DNA from: Roseibium sp. Sym1
Lineage (GTDB): Bacteria; Pseudomonadota; Alphaproteobacteria; Rhizobiales; Stappiaceae
Direction of reading: 5' to 3'
Assembly: GCF_027359675.1 (NCBI RefSeq)
Contig: NZ_CP114786.1
Coordinates: 6,360,501-6,424,500 of the forward strand
Length of the DNA: 64,000 bases
Below, piece after piece: positions 8,489-16,775 of the stretch (the first letter of the stretch is position 1; every line of letters begins with the position of its first letter). Below the pieces are notes generated by a model. It made no database searches and was not told the DNA's origin. It was given only the letters and a program-made list of their open reading frames with translations. The position numbers were made by a program, and so were the translations under genes.

Positions 8489-10300
8489 ATGGCCCCGCCC
8501 CTTTTGATCCTGCGCGATGTTCACCTGACCTTCGGCGGCACCCCGCTTCTGACCGGCGCGGACCTGTCGGTTTCCGAAGGCGACCGGCTGTGTCTCGTCG
8601 GCCGCAACGGCTCCGGCAAGTCGACGCTGTTGAAAATCGCCGCCGGCATGGTGGAAATGGACCATGGCGAGCGCTTCTTCCAGCCGGGACGCACCATTCG
8701 CTACCTGCCCCAGGACCCGGACCTTTCCGCCTACGCAACGGTCCTCGACTACGTCAATGAGGGTCTCACCGAGGGCGACGATCCCTATCGCGGCGCCTAT
8801 CTCCTCGAAGTGCTCGGTCTGACCGGCAAGGAAGACCCGAAGGCCCTTTCCGGCGGCGAGGCCCGCCGGGCGGCGCTGGCCCGGACCCTGGCCCCCGAAC
8901 CGGACATCCTGCTGCTCGACGAGCCGACCAACCACCTGGACCTGCCGGCCATCGAATGGCTGGAAGAGGAACTCAAAAGCCTCAAATCCGCGCTGGTGCT
9001 GATTTCCCACGACCGACGGTTCCTGGAAAATCTCTCCCGGGCCACAATCTGGATCGACCGCGGTATTGCGCGGCGCATGGACAAGGGCTTTGCCCATTTC
9101 GAGACCTGGCGCGACGAGGTGTTCGAACAGGAGGAGATCGACCAGCAGAAGCTGGCCCAGAAGATCAAGCGCGAAGAACACTGGATGACCTACGGTGTGA
9201 CCGCGCGGCGCAAGCGCAACATGCGCCGGGTACGCGAGCTGGCGGACCTGAGAAAACAGAAGCGCGAACATCGCGGTCCGCAAGGCACCGCGAAACTCAG
9301 CGCCACGGAGGCGGAGGTTTCCGGCAAGCTGGTGATCGAGGCCAGGGGCATTTCCAAGTCCTATGGCGACCGGACCATCGTCAAGGATTTCTCGACCCGT
9401 ATCCAGCGGGGCGACCGGGTCGGTTTTGTCGGCCCCAATGGTGCCGGCAAGACCACCTTGCTGAAGATGCTGACCGGTGAACTGGCTCCGGACACGGGCT
9501 CCACCCGGCTCGGCACGAATCTCGAGATGGTCACGCTCGACCAGAAGCGCGAGAACCTGAATCTCGACGACAGCCTGTCCACGGTGCTGACCGGCGGGCG
9601 CGGCGACGTGGTCGTGATCGGAGACGAGACCAAACACGTGGTGTCCTACATGAAGGACTTCCTGTTTGCCCCCGAACAGGCGCGCACTCCCGTCGGGGCG
9701 CTGTCGGGCGGCGAACGGGCCCGGGCCATGCTCGCCCGCGCCCTTGCCAACAAGTCCAACCTGATGGTGCTCGACGAGCCGACCAACGACCTCGACCTGG
9801 AAACGCTGGACCTGTTGCAGGAGCTTCTGGCCGACTATCCCGGCACCGCCCTGATCGTCTCCCACGACCGTGACTTTCTCGACCGGGTGGCAACGTCCGT
9901 GATCGTCTCGGAAGGCGATGGCCTGTGGCGCGAATATGCCGGCGGCTATACAGACATGCTGGCGCAGCGCGGCGAAGGCGTCACGGCCCGCAAGGCCGAC
10001 AAACAGGCCCCGGCAAAGAAGGAAAAGGCCGCCGCGTCAAACGGTTCCGCCGCCAAGCCGCAGCAGAAGTCGAAACTGACCTTCACCCAGCAGCATCTTC
10101 TGAAGACGCTTCCCGACACGATCGAGAAACTTGAAGCAAAGCTTGAAGCGCTTCAGGGCGAAATGAACGACCCGAACCTTTTTGCCAAGAACCCTGACAA
10201 GTTTGCCAGGATCTCCCAGCAAATCACTGACCTGACTACGGAAAAGGACGCTGCGGAAGAGCAGTGGCTGGAGCTGGAGATGCTGAGCGAGGAAGGTTAG
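8489..10300 (+). CDS. uup: ABC-F family ATPase, Uup type
   Basis: A 603-residue soluble protein with two ABC cassettes and no membrane segments. Cassette 1 has GRNGSGKST near residue 37, LSGGEARRAALAR and ILLLDEPTNHLD; cassette 2 has GPNGAGKTT, LSGGERARAMLAR and LMVLDEPTNDLD. The linker between them is the charged ABC-F type (EEIDQQKLAQKIKREEHW), and the C-terminus is a lysine-rich, coiled-coil tail (about residues 515-603) as in Uup. Uup proteins act on ribosomes or DNA in replication-repair contexts. An upstream in-frame TTG (8420) lacks support, so the ATG at 8489 is used. Confidence 0.9.
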   Translation: MAPPLLILRDVHLTFGGTPLLTGADLSVSEGDRLCLVGRNGSGKSTLLKIAAGMVEMDHGERFFQPGRTIRYLPQDPDLSAYATVLDYVNEGLTEGDDPYRGAYLLEVLGLTGKEDPKALSGGEARRAALARTLAPEPDILLLDEPTNHLDLPAIEWLEEELKSLKSALVLISHDRRFLENLSRATIWIDRGIARRMDKGFAHFETWRDEVFEQEEIDQQKLAQKIKREEHWMTYGVTARRKRNMRRVRELADLRKQKREHRGPQGTAKLSATEAEVSGKLVIEARGISKSYGDRTIVKDFSTRIQRGDRVGFVGPNGAGKTTLLKMLTGELAPDTGSTRLGTNLEMVTLDQKRENLNLDDSLSTVLTGGRGDVVVIGDETKHVVSYMKDFLFAPEQARTPVGALSGGERARAMLARALANKSNLMVLDEPTNDLDLETLDLLQELLADYPGTALIVSHDRDFLDRVATSVIVSEGDGLWREYAGGYTDMLAQRGEGVTARKADKQAPAKKEKAAASNGSAAKPQQKSKLTFTQQHLLKTLPDTIEKLEAKLEALQGEMNDPNLFAKNPDKFARISQQITDLTTEKDAAEEQWLELEMLSEEG

Positions 10301-10373
10301 GAGGTCCCGGAGCAATCCCGGAACTCTGCCTCACCCCGTGCGTTTTCCTTTCGAACAGAAGGAGACGCAAACG

Positions 10374-11036
10374 ATGCACACGGCGAAAATTCTGAAAATC
10401 GACCAGGTGACCCATGACGTGAAGCGGTTCCGGATCAGCGAGCCGGACGACTTCGATTTCAAGGTCGGCGACGCGACGGAAATCGCTCTGGATGAAGACG
10501 GCTGGCGCGAGGAAACGCGTCCCTTCACGATGACCTCGCTGCCTGAGGAACAGTCGCTCGAGTTCACCATCAAGGGCTATCCCGAACATGACGGCGTCAC
10601 CGAGCGCCTGCACCACCTCCAGGAAGGCGACACGGTGCTGATCGCCGATCCGTTCAAGACCTTCCGCTACGAGGAACCCGGCGTCTTCATTGCCGGAGGC
10701 GCCGGCATCACCCCGTTCCTGGCGATCTTCCGGGACCTGGAACGGAAGGGCAAGCTCGAAGGCAACCAGCTCATCTTCGCCAACAAGACTTCGGACGACG
10801 TCATCTACAAGAGCCAGCTGGAATCGATGGACGGCCTCAAGGTTGACCACGTCCTGTCCGACGAGGATCTTGCCGGAACCCATCACGGCCTGATCGACGC
10901 CGATCTGCTGACGGACCTTGTGCCGGATCTCGACAGGCGCTTTTATCTCTGCGGCCCGCCGCCCATGATGGAGGCGGTCGAGGATGTTCTGAACAAGCTC
11001 GGCGTCAAGGCGGATTCGATCGCATTCAGCGACTGA
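10374..11036 (+). CDS. Flavodoxin/ferredoxin reductase-family oxidoreductase
   Basis: A 220-residue FNR-like protein with an N-terminal FAD-binding beta-barrel (RPFTMTSLP is the FAD-contacting RxFTxxS-type motif, near residue 48) and a C-terminal nicotinamide-binding fold (GVFIAGGAGITPFLAIFRDL; FYLCGPPPMMEAVEDVL). No 2Fe-2S cysteines are present, so it is the bare reductase module. The ATG at 10374 follows AAGGAGA by 8 bases. The electron partner is unknown. It follows the uup gene by 73 bases and could be cotranscribed. Confidence 0.82.
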   Translation: MHTAKILKIDQVTHDVKRFRISEPDDFDFKVGDATEIALDEDGWREETRPFTMTSLPEEQSLEFTIKGYPEHDGVTERLHHLQEGDTVLIADPFKTFRYEEPGVFIAGGAGITPFLAIFRDLERKGKLEGNQLIFANKTSDDVIYKSQLESMDGLKVDHVLSDEDLAGTHHGLIDADLLTDLVPDLDRRFYLCGPPPMMEAVEDVLNKLGVKADSIAFSD

Positions 11037-11092
11037 CCGCTCAAGAACGTCTTCGAGGCATGATAGCCCGGACGGGGTCTGCTTTACGGCCC

Positions 11093-11650
11093 TTAACGCA
11101 GATCCTTGTAAAACACCGTCGTCGCGTCGAGATTGCCGTGGCTGCCATAGGCGTAGTCGGGAATGACGCCGACCTTCCGGTAGCCGCAGGTCGGATAGAG
11201 CTGTTCGGCGCGATCACCGGTGACCGTGTCGAGCACCAGCAGCCAGCGACCCCGGGACAGGGCAAGGCCGTCGATGGCCGCCATCAGCTTGCGGGCCAGG
11301 CCCTTTCGGCGGTGATCGGGATGCACCATCAGCTTGGCGACCTCCGCGCGGTGGCGGCCGTTGTCCTGCGGGGCCAGCGCAAGCATCACGACACCTGCCA
11401 ATTCCTCCCCTTCCCTCGCCACCATCAGGAAGGCTTCACCCGCTTCCAGTGCCGGCAGCCGGCTGCGCCAGAAGTCCTCGGCCCTCTCCTTCGAGAGCGG
11501 CAAGATGAAGCCGATGCCGGCACCGTCCTCGACGCAGGCCATCAGCAAGGCGCCCAGCCCGGGCACGGCCGCACGCACCTCGTCGGCGGAAAGAAGATGG
11601 ACGGGCGGATCCGGCCGGAAACGCACGGTTTCAAGGGTAGAGTCTGTCAT
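11093..11650 (-). CDS. GNAT-family N-acetyltransferase
   Basis: A 185-residue acetyl-CoA-dependent acyltransferase. The acetyl-CoA loop is visible as VAKLMVHPDHRRKGLARKLM (motif A, R/QxxGxA) with a C-terminal AEQLYPTCGYRKVGVIPDYA (motif B-like). It overlaps the upstream XRE-cupin regulator by 4 bases (ATGA), so the two are translationally coupled and probably functionally linked. The substrate is unknown; such pairs often inactivate a small amine or toxin and sense it. Confidence 0.85.
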   Translation of the reverse strand: MTDSTLETVRFRPDPPVHLLSADEVRAAVPGLGALLMACVEDGAGIGFILPLSKERAEDFWRSRLPALEAGEAFLMVAREGEELAGVVMLALAPQDNGRHRAEVAKLMVHPDHRRKGLARKLMAAIDGLALSRGRWLLVLDTVTGDRAEQLYPTCGYRKVGVIPDYAYGSHGNLDATTVFYKDLR

Positions 11651-12204
11651 GGCGTGATCACCGTCAGGAGATAACGGGCCGAGCCCGGCCCGGGAGCGTG
11701 ATAGGCATTGGCCGCATTCAGGCGGAAGCGCAGGCAGTCGCCGGGTGACAATTCGTGGCGCTCGTCGCCGAGTGTCATCACCAGGGCGCCTTCAAGCAGC
11801 ACCAGGTGGTGTTCAAGATCCGGCAGTGGCGGCACGGAATAGGAGATGGTCTGACCGGCGGGCAGTTCACCTTCTATGACGCTGCCGCGAAAACCGCTGG
11901 CGGAGGGGGAAACGCTGCGGCGGCGAAAACCCGTCGCCGGATCCTGCCAGACCGGCTGATCATCGCGGGCGATCCTGGCATCCAGCAGGGGCGCTCCAAA
12001 ACCGAAAAGATCGGCCATGGAAAGTTCGAAGGCGCGGGCGAGTTGACCGAGAACGACCGCCGTCGGGCTGGTGTCGCCGCGCTCGATCCGCGAAAGGGTT
12101 GCCCGGCTAACGCCGGATTTTTCCGCAAGGTGGTCCAGCGGCCAGTCCCTGGCACGGCGCAGATCGGCGATCCTCCGGCCGATATTGGTTTCGATGTCTG
12201 TCAT
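11647..12204 (-). CDS. XRE-family regulator with C-terminal cupin domain
   Basis: A 185-residue regulator. An N-terminal HTH (about residues 8-62: RIADLRRARDWPLDHLAEKS, then SRATLSRIERGDTSPT) is followed by a small cupin barrel (about 105-180: HHLVLLEGALVMTLGDERHE then LSPGDCLRFRLNAANAYHAP) that would bind the inducer. ATG at 12204 is used; an alternative ATG at 12216 lies inside a perfect inverted repeat directly upstream. Coupled to the GNAT gene by a 4-base overlap. The inverted repeat makes autoregulation very likely. Confidence 0.88.
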   Translation of the reverse strand: MTDIETNIGRRIADLRRARDWPLDHLAEKSGVSRATLSRIERGDTSPTAVVLGQLARAFELSMADLFGFGAPLLDARIARDDQPVWQDPATGFRRRSVSPSASGFRGSVIEGELPAGQTISYSVPPLPDLEHHLVLLEGALVMTLGDERHELSPGDCLRFRLNAANAYHAPGPGSARYLLTVITP

Positions 12205-12248
12205 AATGATTCCCATTTATGAGATTTTTCTCATAAATGGGAATCATT
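12205..12248. promoter_or_regulatory. Perfect 20-bp inverted repeat at the start of the XRE-cupin gene
   Basis: Two perfectly complementary 20-base arms (12205-12224 and 12229-12248; outer AATGATTCCC, inner TTTATGAGA) are separated by TTTT. The site abuts the chosen ATG and covers its ribosome-binding region, so binding or RNA folding here would silence the regulator-GNAT operon. It is AT-rich compared with its surroundings. Confidence 0.75.
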
Positions 12249-12318
12249 AAATTGCCAAGGGAAAACTGCCGGACACCCGAGCGAGACTGTTTACTGCCCT
12301 GAACTCCCCCCTTCGTCA

Positions 12319-12682
12319 TTGCAGGGCTCGACCCACTGCTGTCCGGTTAAGCAGGTGCCTCTGCGCGCAAACAGGCTTCGCCGCTTGTTCCCCTCTCCCC
12401 CTCCAGCAGGGCAATCGCATTTGGCAGAGCATGACTCCCTCTCCCGGTGGGAGAGGGGTGGGGTGAGGGAACAAACGCCTGAGACCTGCAGAAAAGTCTG
12501 TCCCCTCACCCGGACCTTCGGTCCGACCTCTCCCTGTGGGAGAGGTATTTTTGGCGACTGCGGACAGGCGTTAGTCAAATACCATTGCCCTGCCTTGCGG
12601 GGGAGAGGGGCGCGAGTGGTCCAATCCGGAATCTCATTGGAAAAGCTCCGTAAACCGGACATCAGTGAGCTCGACCCTGCAA
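12319..12682. repeat. Small palindromic repeat split by an insertion
   Basis: TTGCAGGG (12319-12326) and CCCTGCAA (12675-12682) are the two arms of a short hairpin repeat. An intact copy of the same palindrome, TTGCAGGG-CTTTC-CCCTGCAA followed by TCCATGCCG, lies at 60098-60118. Here the arms are separated by an element that is flanked by a duplicated loop sequence. Confidence 0.6.
12335..12668. mobile_element. 334-bp MITE-like element with 9-bp target duplication
   Basis: The element lies between two copies of GCTCGACCC (12326-12334 and 12669-12677). Its ends are near-complementary: ACTGCTGTCCGGTT on the left against ACTGATGTCCGGTT read inward from the right, 13 of 14 matching with a 2-base offset at the right end. 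It has no transposase gene. Inside are several hairpins of the CCCTCTCCCGGTGGGAGAGGG type. The end sequence and 9-bp duplication fit a non-autonomous relative of an IS4-like element; that assignment is inference. Confidence 0.65.
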
Positions 12683-12683
12683 T

Positions 12684-12739
12684 CCATGCCGTATCGTAGC
12701 CACAAGGCAGGCTCACCATTGGGAGACGATAAGGCATGG
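12684..12739. repeat. Imperfect palindrome downstream of the insertion
   Basis: CCATGCCGTATCGT (12684-12697) pairs with ACGATAAGGCATGG (12726-12739), 13 of 14 bases. It continues the split palindromic repeat and probably belongs to the same dispersed family. No gene lies in 12740-12822. Confidence 0.5.
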
Positions 12740-12822
12740 ATTCCATGGTCATGGTCAAGCCATGGGATGACGACGGTGGAGAGGTTCAGACGCGCGGCCC
12801 CATGTTAGGGCAACAAATTCCC

Positions 12823-14085
12823 TCACACCTTTGAGAACACCGCGCTGGCATTGACGCCGCCGAAGCCGAAACCGTTGGTGAGGATATGGTTGACCTCGCG
12901 GGCAATCGCCTTGCCGGGGATCAGCTCGAAGCGCTGCATGGCCTCGTCGGCGGTTTCGAGATTGCGCGACGGCGGCAACAGCCCGCTCATCAGGGCCTTG
13001 ACGCAGGCAATCGCCTCGACGGCGCCCGCGGCGCCGAGAAGATGCCCGAACATCGACTTCGACGACGACACGGCCAGGTCCTTGCCACGGTTCTCGAACA
13101 GGGTGGTCAGCGCGGCGATTTCCGCTGCGTCGCCCACCGGCGTCGAGGTGGAATGGGCGTTGACATAGCCGATTTCGCCCGGGGACAGGTTTGCGGTGGC
13201 GAGCGCCTGGCGCATCGCCCTCAGACCGCCCTCCCCGTCAGGTGAGGAGGCGGTCACGTGGTAGGCATCGGCGCTGGTCCCGTAACCGGAGAGTTCCGCC
13301 AGAATTGTCGCGCCGCGTGCCTTGGCATGATCGTGATCCTCCAGGATCAGGATGCCGGAGCCCTCGCCCATGATGAAACCGTCACGGTCCTGGTCGAACG
13401 GCCGCGAAGCATGGGCCGGATCGTCATTGCGCTTGGAGGACATTGCCTTGGCGGCGCAGAAGCCGGCATAGGACACCTTGTCGATACAGGCCTCCGTACC
13501 GCCGGCGACCATCACGTCCGCCTCGCCGCAGCGGATCAGCCTTGCCGCGTCGCCGATCGCCTGCAGGCTGGCGGCACAAGCCGTGACCGGGGCTCCGATC
13601 GGCCCCTTAAGGCCGTGGCGGATCGAGACCTGACCGGCAGCGAGATTGGCGAGGAAGGACGGCACCAGGAAGGGAGATGCCCGGCGGGGCCCTTTTTCAT
13701 CGACAAGGCGCGTGCCCGCCGTCATGGCCGGGAAACCGCCGACGCCGGTACCGATGATGGTACCGGTGCGTTCCTTGTCCCTGTCGGTTTTCGGCTCCCA
13801 GCCCGCATGGGCGAGAGCTTCCTGGACGGCACCCATGGCAAAGTGGATGAAGCGGTCGGTGCGGCGCTGCTCGCGCGCGTCCATGACCGCGTCGACGTCG
13901 AAGCCATGTTCGTCCTCCGCGCTGGTCGGCACCTCGCCCGCGATCTGGCAGGCCAGGTCGCCGGCATCGAAACGGCTGATCCTGCGAATGCCGTTTTCGC
14001 CCGCGCTCGCCCGTTTCCAGAAAGTGTCCAGCCCGGTTCCGAGCGGAGAAACGATGCCCATTCCCGTTACGACCACACGACGCAT
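12823..14085 (-). CDS. Beta-ketoacyl-ACP synthase, FabF/KAS II type
   Basis: A 420-residue condensing enzyme that extends acyl-ACP with malonyl-ACP. The thiolase fold is complete and the catalytic triad is visible: Cys170 (VTACAAS), His311 (NAHSTSTP) and His348 (GHLLGAAG). The start MRRVVVTGMGIVSPLG is typical. It stands alone, without acpP or fabG neighbours, so it may be a second, specialised KAS rather than the housekeeping FabF; some alphaproteobacterial stand-alone copies work on very-long-chain or special lipids. Exact role is unresolved. Confidence 0.9.
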   Translation of the reverse strand: MRRVVVTGMGIVSPLGTGLDTFWKRASAGENGIRRISRFDAGDLACQIAGEVPTSAEDEHGFDVDAVMDAREQRRTDRFIHFAMGAVQEALAHAGWEPKTDRDKERTGTIIGTGVGGFPAMTAGTRLVDEKGPRRASPFLVPSFLANLAAGQVSIRHGLKGPIGAPVTACAASLQAIGDAARLIRCGEADVMVAGGTEACIDKVSYAGFCAAKAMSSKRNDDPAHASRPFDQDRDGFIMGEGSGILILEDHDHAKARGATILAELSGYGTSADAYHVTASSPDGEGGLRAMRQALATANLSPGEIGYVNAHSTSTPVGDAAEIAALTTLFENRGKDLAVSSSKSMFGHLLGAAGAVEAIACVKALMSGLLPPSRNLETADEAMQRFELIPGKAIAREVNHILTNGFGFGGVNASAVFSKV

Positions 14086-14186
14086 ATCTTACCTCTTTGG
14101 TTTGTAGCCCCGGCCTGCTCCTTGCGCAGGTGGGGACTGTCTGCTCGAATTGCCAGCGCTGATGGAAACTTGCTCCAATCCGCCGG

Positions 14187-14612
14187 CTACAATTTCGACA
14201 GCTGTTTCAGGGCTTTGATCGCCCTCTTGAATTCCTCGTCATTCCCCAGGTGGGTGAGAACATCCTGCTGCGCCTTGCGCCAGAGGGGCAGGGCCGTTGC
14301 CAGCAATCGGGCCCCTTCGGCGCTGATCAGGTAGTGCTTGCCGCGCCCGTTTTCGGCCTGGGCAGAGATCACCAGTCCCTTGCGTTCCAGCAGCGCGATG
14401 TTGCGTACCAGCGTGGTCCGTTCCATGGAGAGCCTGTCGGCCAGCTCTCCCGTGGTTTCCTGCCTGGCCCGGCGCACGGCGACCAGAACGGAGAACTGCC
14501 CCGCAGTCATGCCGACCTGACGCGCCAGCCGGTCGTAATGACGGCTGACCGCGCGGGCGGCCTTGCGGGCATTGTCCAGCACGCAGAGCGAAAAATCGTC
14601 TTCTTCTTCCAT
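14187..14612 (-). CDS. MarR-family transcriptional regulator
   Basis: A 141-residue winged-helix protein. The HTH and wing occupy about residues 50-95 (TTGELADRLSMERTTLVRNI, then LLERKGLVISAQAENGRGKH), with flanking dimerisation helices. ATG at 14612 is chosen because 13 upstream codons (cysteine-rich) look non-coding. It is divergent from an HdeD-like membrane protein gene, with palindromic sequences between, so it probably represses that gene and itself. The ligand is unknown. Confidence 0.85.
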   Translation of the reverse strand: MEEEDDFSLCVLDNARKAARAVSRHYDRLARQVGMTAGQFSVLVAVRRARQETTGELADRLSMERTTLVRNIALLERKGLVISAQAENGRGKHYLISAEGARLLATALPLWRKAQQDVLTHLGNDEEFKRAIKALKQLSKL

Positions 14613-14636
14613 GGTCCCTGTTCCATGGCACCTTGA

Positions 14637-14746
14637 TGTGCATCTACACACACCTTGTGTGCATATACACTCTCAATGTCAAGCTGCATATATTCTTCGT
14701 GCAGGGCCAGGGAATTGCCGTCGGGATATTGCGTTTGTACGCGCAA
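14637..14746. promoter_or_regulatory. Divergent control region with candidate MarR operators
   Basis: Between marR and the HdeD-like gene are GTGTGCATATACAC (14657-14670, 10 of 14 palindromic) and a related GTGCATCTACAC just before it. A second palindrome, TTGCG (14729-14733) with CGCAA (14742-14746), lies nearer the membrane-protein gene. A TTGACA on the minus strand at 14682-14677 could be a -35 box for marR. Confidence 0.5.
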
Positions 14747-14796
14747 GGGTTACCGTGTCTGAAATTTAGACTCAACCGGTGAGTGAGGAGCTCAAG

Positions 14797-15360
14797 ATGA
14801 CGGATGCGGTTCAGGCTGTCGAAGACATGAAGAAGAAGATCCAGGAGAACTGGGGCTGGTTTCTTGCGCTTGGCGTTGCACTGGTCATCGGCGGCATGAT
14901 CCTGATTGCCGCGCCGCTGGCCACGTCGATCGCCGTCACGATCCTGATCGCCGCCGTCCTGTTCATCGGCGGTCTCGTGCAGATCTACAACGCGTTCAAG
15001 ACCAAGGGGACTTCCGGTTTCCTGTGGAACCTGATTACCGGCGTCATCGCCGTGATCGGCGGTATCGTCATCTATGTCAATCCGCTCGCCGGAACCTTTG
15101 CACTCACGCTCGTGATCGCGGCGACATTCATCGCACAGGGCGTTTCCCAGGTGTTACTTGCCTTCAAGCTCAAGCCTCACGAGGGCTGGGTCTGGGTGCT
15201 TATTGCCGGTGTCGTCTCGCTCGCCGCAGGCGCCATGATCTTCATGGAACTGCCGAGTTCGGCAGCCTGGGCGCTCGGCCTCATCGCCGGCATTTCCGTC
15301 CTGATCAACGGCTGGAGCTACATCACCATCGCTCTTGCGGCCAGGGCCAGCAAGGCCTGA
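14797..15360 (+). CDS. HdeD-like (DUF308) integral membrane protein
   Basis: A 187-residue protein with six hydrophobic segments in three helical hairpins (about residues 20-40, 45-65, 77-97, 100-120, 132-152 and 157-177), each repeating a G-rich pattern such as LVIGGMILIAAP, VIGGIVIYVNPLAG and LAAGAMIFMELP. This is the HdeD/DUF308 architecture, known from acid-stress islands but of uncertain function. The ATG at 14797 follows GAGGAG by 6 bases. Divergent MarR regulator upstream, strong terminator downstream, so a single-gene transcript. Confidence 0.85.
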   Translation: MTDAVQAVEDMKKKIQENWGWFLALGVALVIGGMILIAAPLATSIAVTILIAAVLFIGGLVQIYNAFKTKGTSGFLWNLITGVIAVIGGIVIYVNPLAGTFALTLVIAATFIAQGVSQVLLAFKLKPHEGWVWVLIAGVVSLAAGAMIFMELPSSAAWALGLIAGISVLINGWSYITIALAARASKA

Positions 15361-15385
15361 TCAAGCGGAACACAAATCAAGGAAC

Positions 15386-15420
15386 ACCCGGCAGATTCCC
15401 TTTTGCCGGGTTGTTCTTTT
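15386..15420 (+). terminator. Intrinsic terminator after the HdeD-like gene
   Basis: ACCCGGCA (15386-15393) pairs perfectly with TGCCGGGT (15404-15411) around a 10-base loop, followed by TGTTCTTTT. Confidence 0.8.
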
Positions 15421-15611
15421 GCGGTAGATTTTCCTCCGGTTTCAACAACGGACGCTGTCCGCGAACTGGCTTGAAAACGGATGTTCGCAATTCTCGGGCG
15501 CAATCCCGGCAATCCGCATAACAAGGCCTACTGGTGGTGGCCTCCTCCCACTGACCGTTGATGGTTTGCGTCCCAGAGACGCCCCCTTTCAAACATCAAC
15601 GGACAATCGAA

Positions 15612-16730
15612 ATGACACAGATATCCTTGCGCGGCGCAGACCGCGTCCTTCATGTCGCCTGGCCCGATGGAACACAGGCGGACTTTCCCTTTGTCTGGCT
15701 GCGGGACAATTGCCCGAGCGGATTTCATCCGCAAACCCGGGAACGGCAGTTCGACCTGACCGGCATCCCGATGGACATCACCATCGAGAGCGCCACCCAG
15801 GACAATGACGACATCGTCCTGACCTGGGCGGGCGATGGTCATGTCAGCCGCTACCGGACGGACTGGCTGCTGGCACACCGGCCCGGCATCGGTCTCGCCG
15901 ACCCGGCCCGGATCGAGCCGGTGCTGTGGCGCGGCGACCTTGCTCCGGAAACCCTGCCGCGTGCTGCCGCGCAGGACCTGATGTCACGGGACGATGCCCT
16001 TCTGGCGTTCCTGATCGAGACCAAGAAGACCGGCCTGGCCTTCGTCGACGGCATGGCCGACGACCCGGACGCCGGCATGGCCATGGCCCGGCGGATCGGT
16101 TTCCTGCGCGAAACCAACTTCGGGTCAACGTTCGAGGTGATGTCGAAACCGAACCCGAACAACCTTGCCTATACGTCCCATGCCCTGCCGCTGCACACGG
16201 ACCTGGCCAATCAGGAGCTGCCGCCGGGGTTCCAGTTCCTGCATTGCCTGGCAAACGAAGCCAGGGGCGGCGGCTCGACCTTCTGCGACGGATTTGCCAT
16301 CGCGGCAGACCTTCAGAACGCGGACCCGGAAGCTTTCCGGCTTCTGTCCGAAACGGCCGTGCCGTTCCGGTTCCAGGACGAGGACTACGATATCCGCCGT
16401 CATCACAGGGTGATCGACCTGGATCCCTTCGGCAATCTGCAGGAACTGCATTTCAACGCCCACCTGGCAGGCATATTCGACCTGCCAACGGCGCAAATGG
16501 AGGCCTATTACCGGGCCTATCGCAAGCTCATGCAGATGACCCGCTCACCGGACTACGTCGTCACCACACGTCTCAAGGGCGGGGAAATGGTCATCTTCGA
16601 CAATCGCCGCATCCTGCATGGACGGGCTGCCTTCGATCCGAATACCGGGTTCCGCCACCTGCGTGGCTGTTACGTCGACCGTGGCGAGTTCGACAGCCGG
16701 ATCCGGGTATTGAGCCGCACATACGGTTAG
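15612..16730 (+). CDS. Gamma-butyrobetaine dioxygenase-like Fe(II)/2-oxoglutarate oxygenase
   Basis: A 372-residue protein with an N-terminal DUF971-like domain (about residues 8-90: WPDGTQADFPFVWLRDNCPS) and a C-terminal TauD oxygenase domain. Iron ligands are visible as H195-T-D197 (LPLHTDLAN) and His336 (RRILHGR), with Arg near the end for 2-oxoglutarate. This two-domain layout belongs to gamma-butyrobetaine and trimethyllysine hydroxylases. In bacteria the former makes L-carnitine from gamma-butyrobetaine. No carnitine genes are adjacent. ATG at 15612 is used; further upstream codons are not protein-like. Confidence 0.85.
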   Translation: MTQISLRGADRVLHVAWPDGTQADFPFVWLRDNCPSGFHPQTRERQFDLTGIPMDITIESATQDNDDIVLTWAGDGHVSRYRTDWLLAHRPGIGLADPARIEPVLWRGDLAPETLPRAAAQDLMSRDDALLAFLIETKKTGLAFVDGMADDPDAGMAMARRIGFLRETNFGSTFEVMSKPNPNNLAYTSHALPLHTDLANQELPPGFQFLHCLANEARGGGSTFCDGFAIAADLQNADPEAFRLLSETAVPFRFQDEDYDIRRHHRVIDLDPFGNLQELHFNAHLAGIFDLPTAQMEAYYRAYRKLMQMTRSPDYVVTTRLKGGEMVIFDNRRILHGRAAFDPNTGFRHLRGCYVDRGEFDSRIRVLSRTYG

Positions 16731-16742
16731 TTCAGCCAAGGA

Positions 16743-16771
16743 AAACGCCCGACCTTTTTGGCCGGGCGTTT
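16743..16771. terminator. Bidirectional terminator between convergent genes
   Basis: AAACGCCCG (16743-16751) pairs with CGGGCGTTT (16763-16771). It lies between the stop codons of the dioxygenase gene (+) and the anti-sigma gene (-), and gives A/T tails on both strands. Confidence 0.8.
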
Positions 16772-16775
16772 GCGA

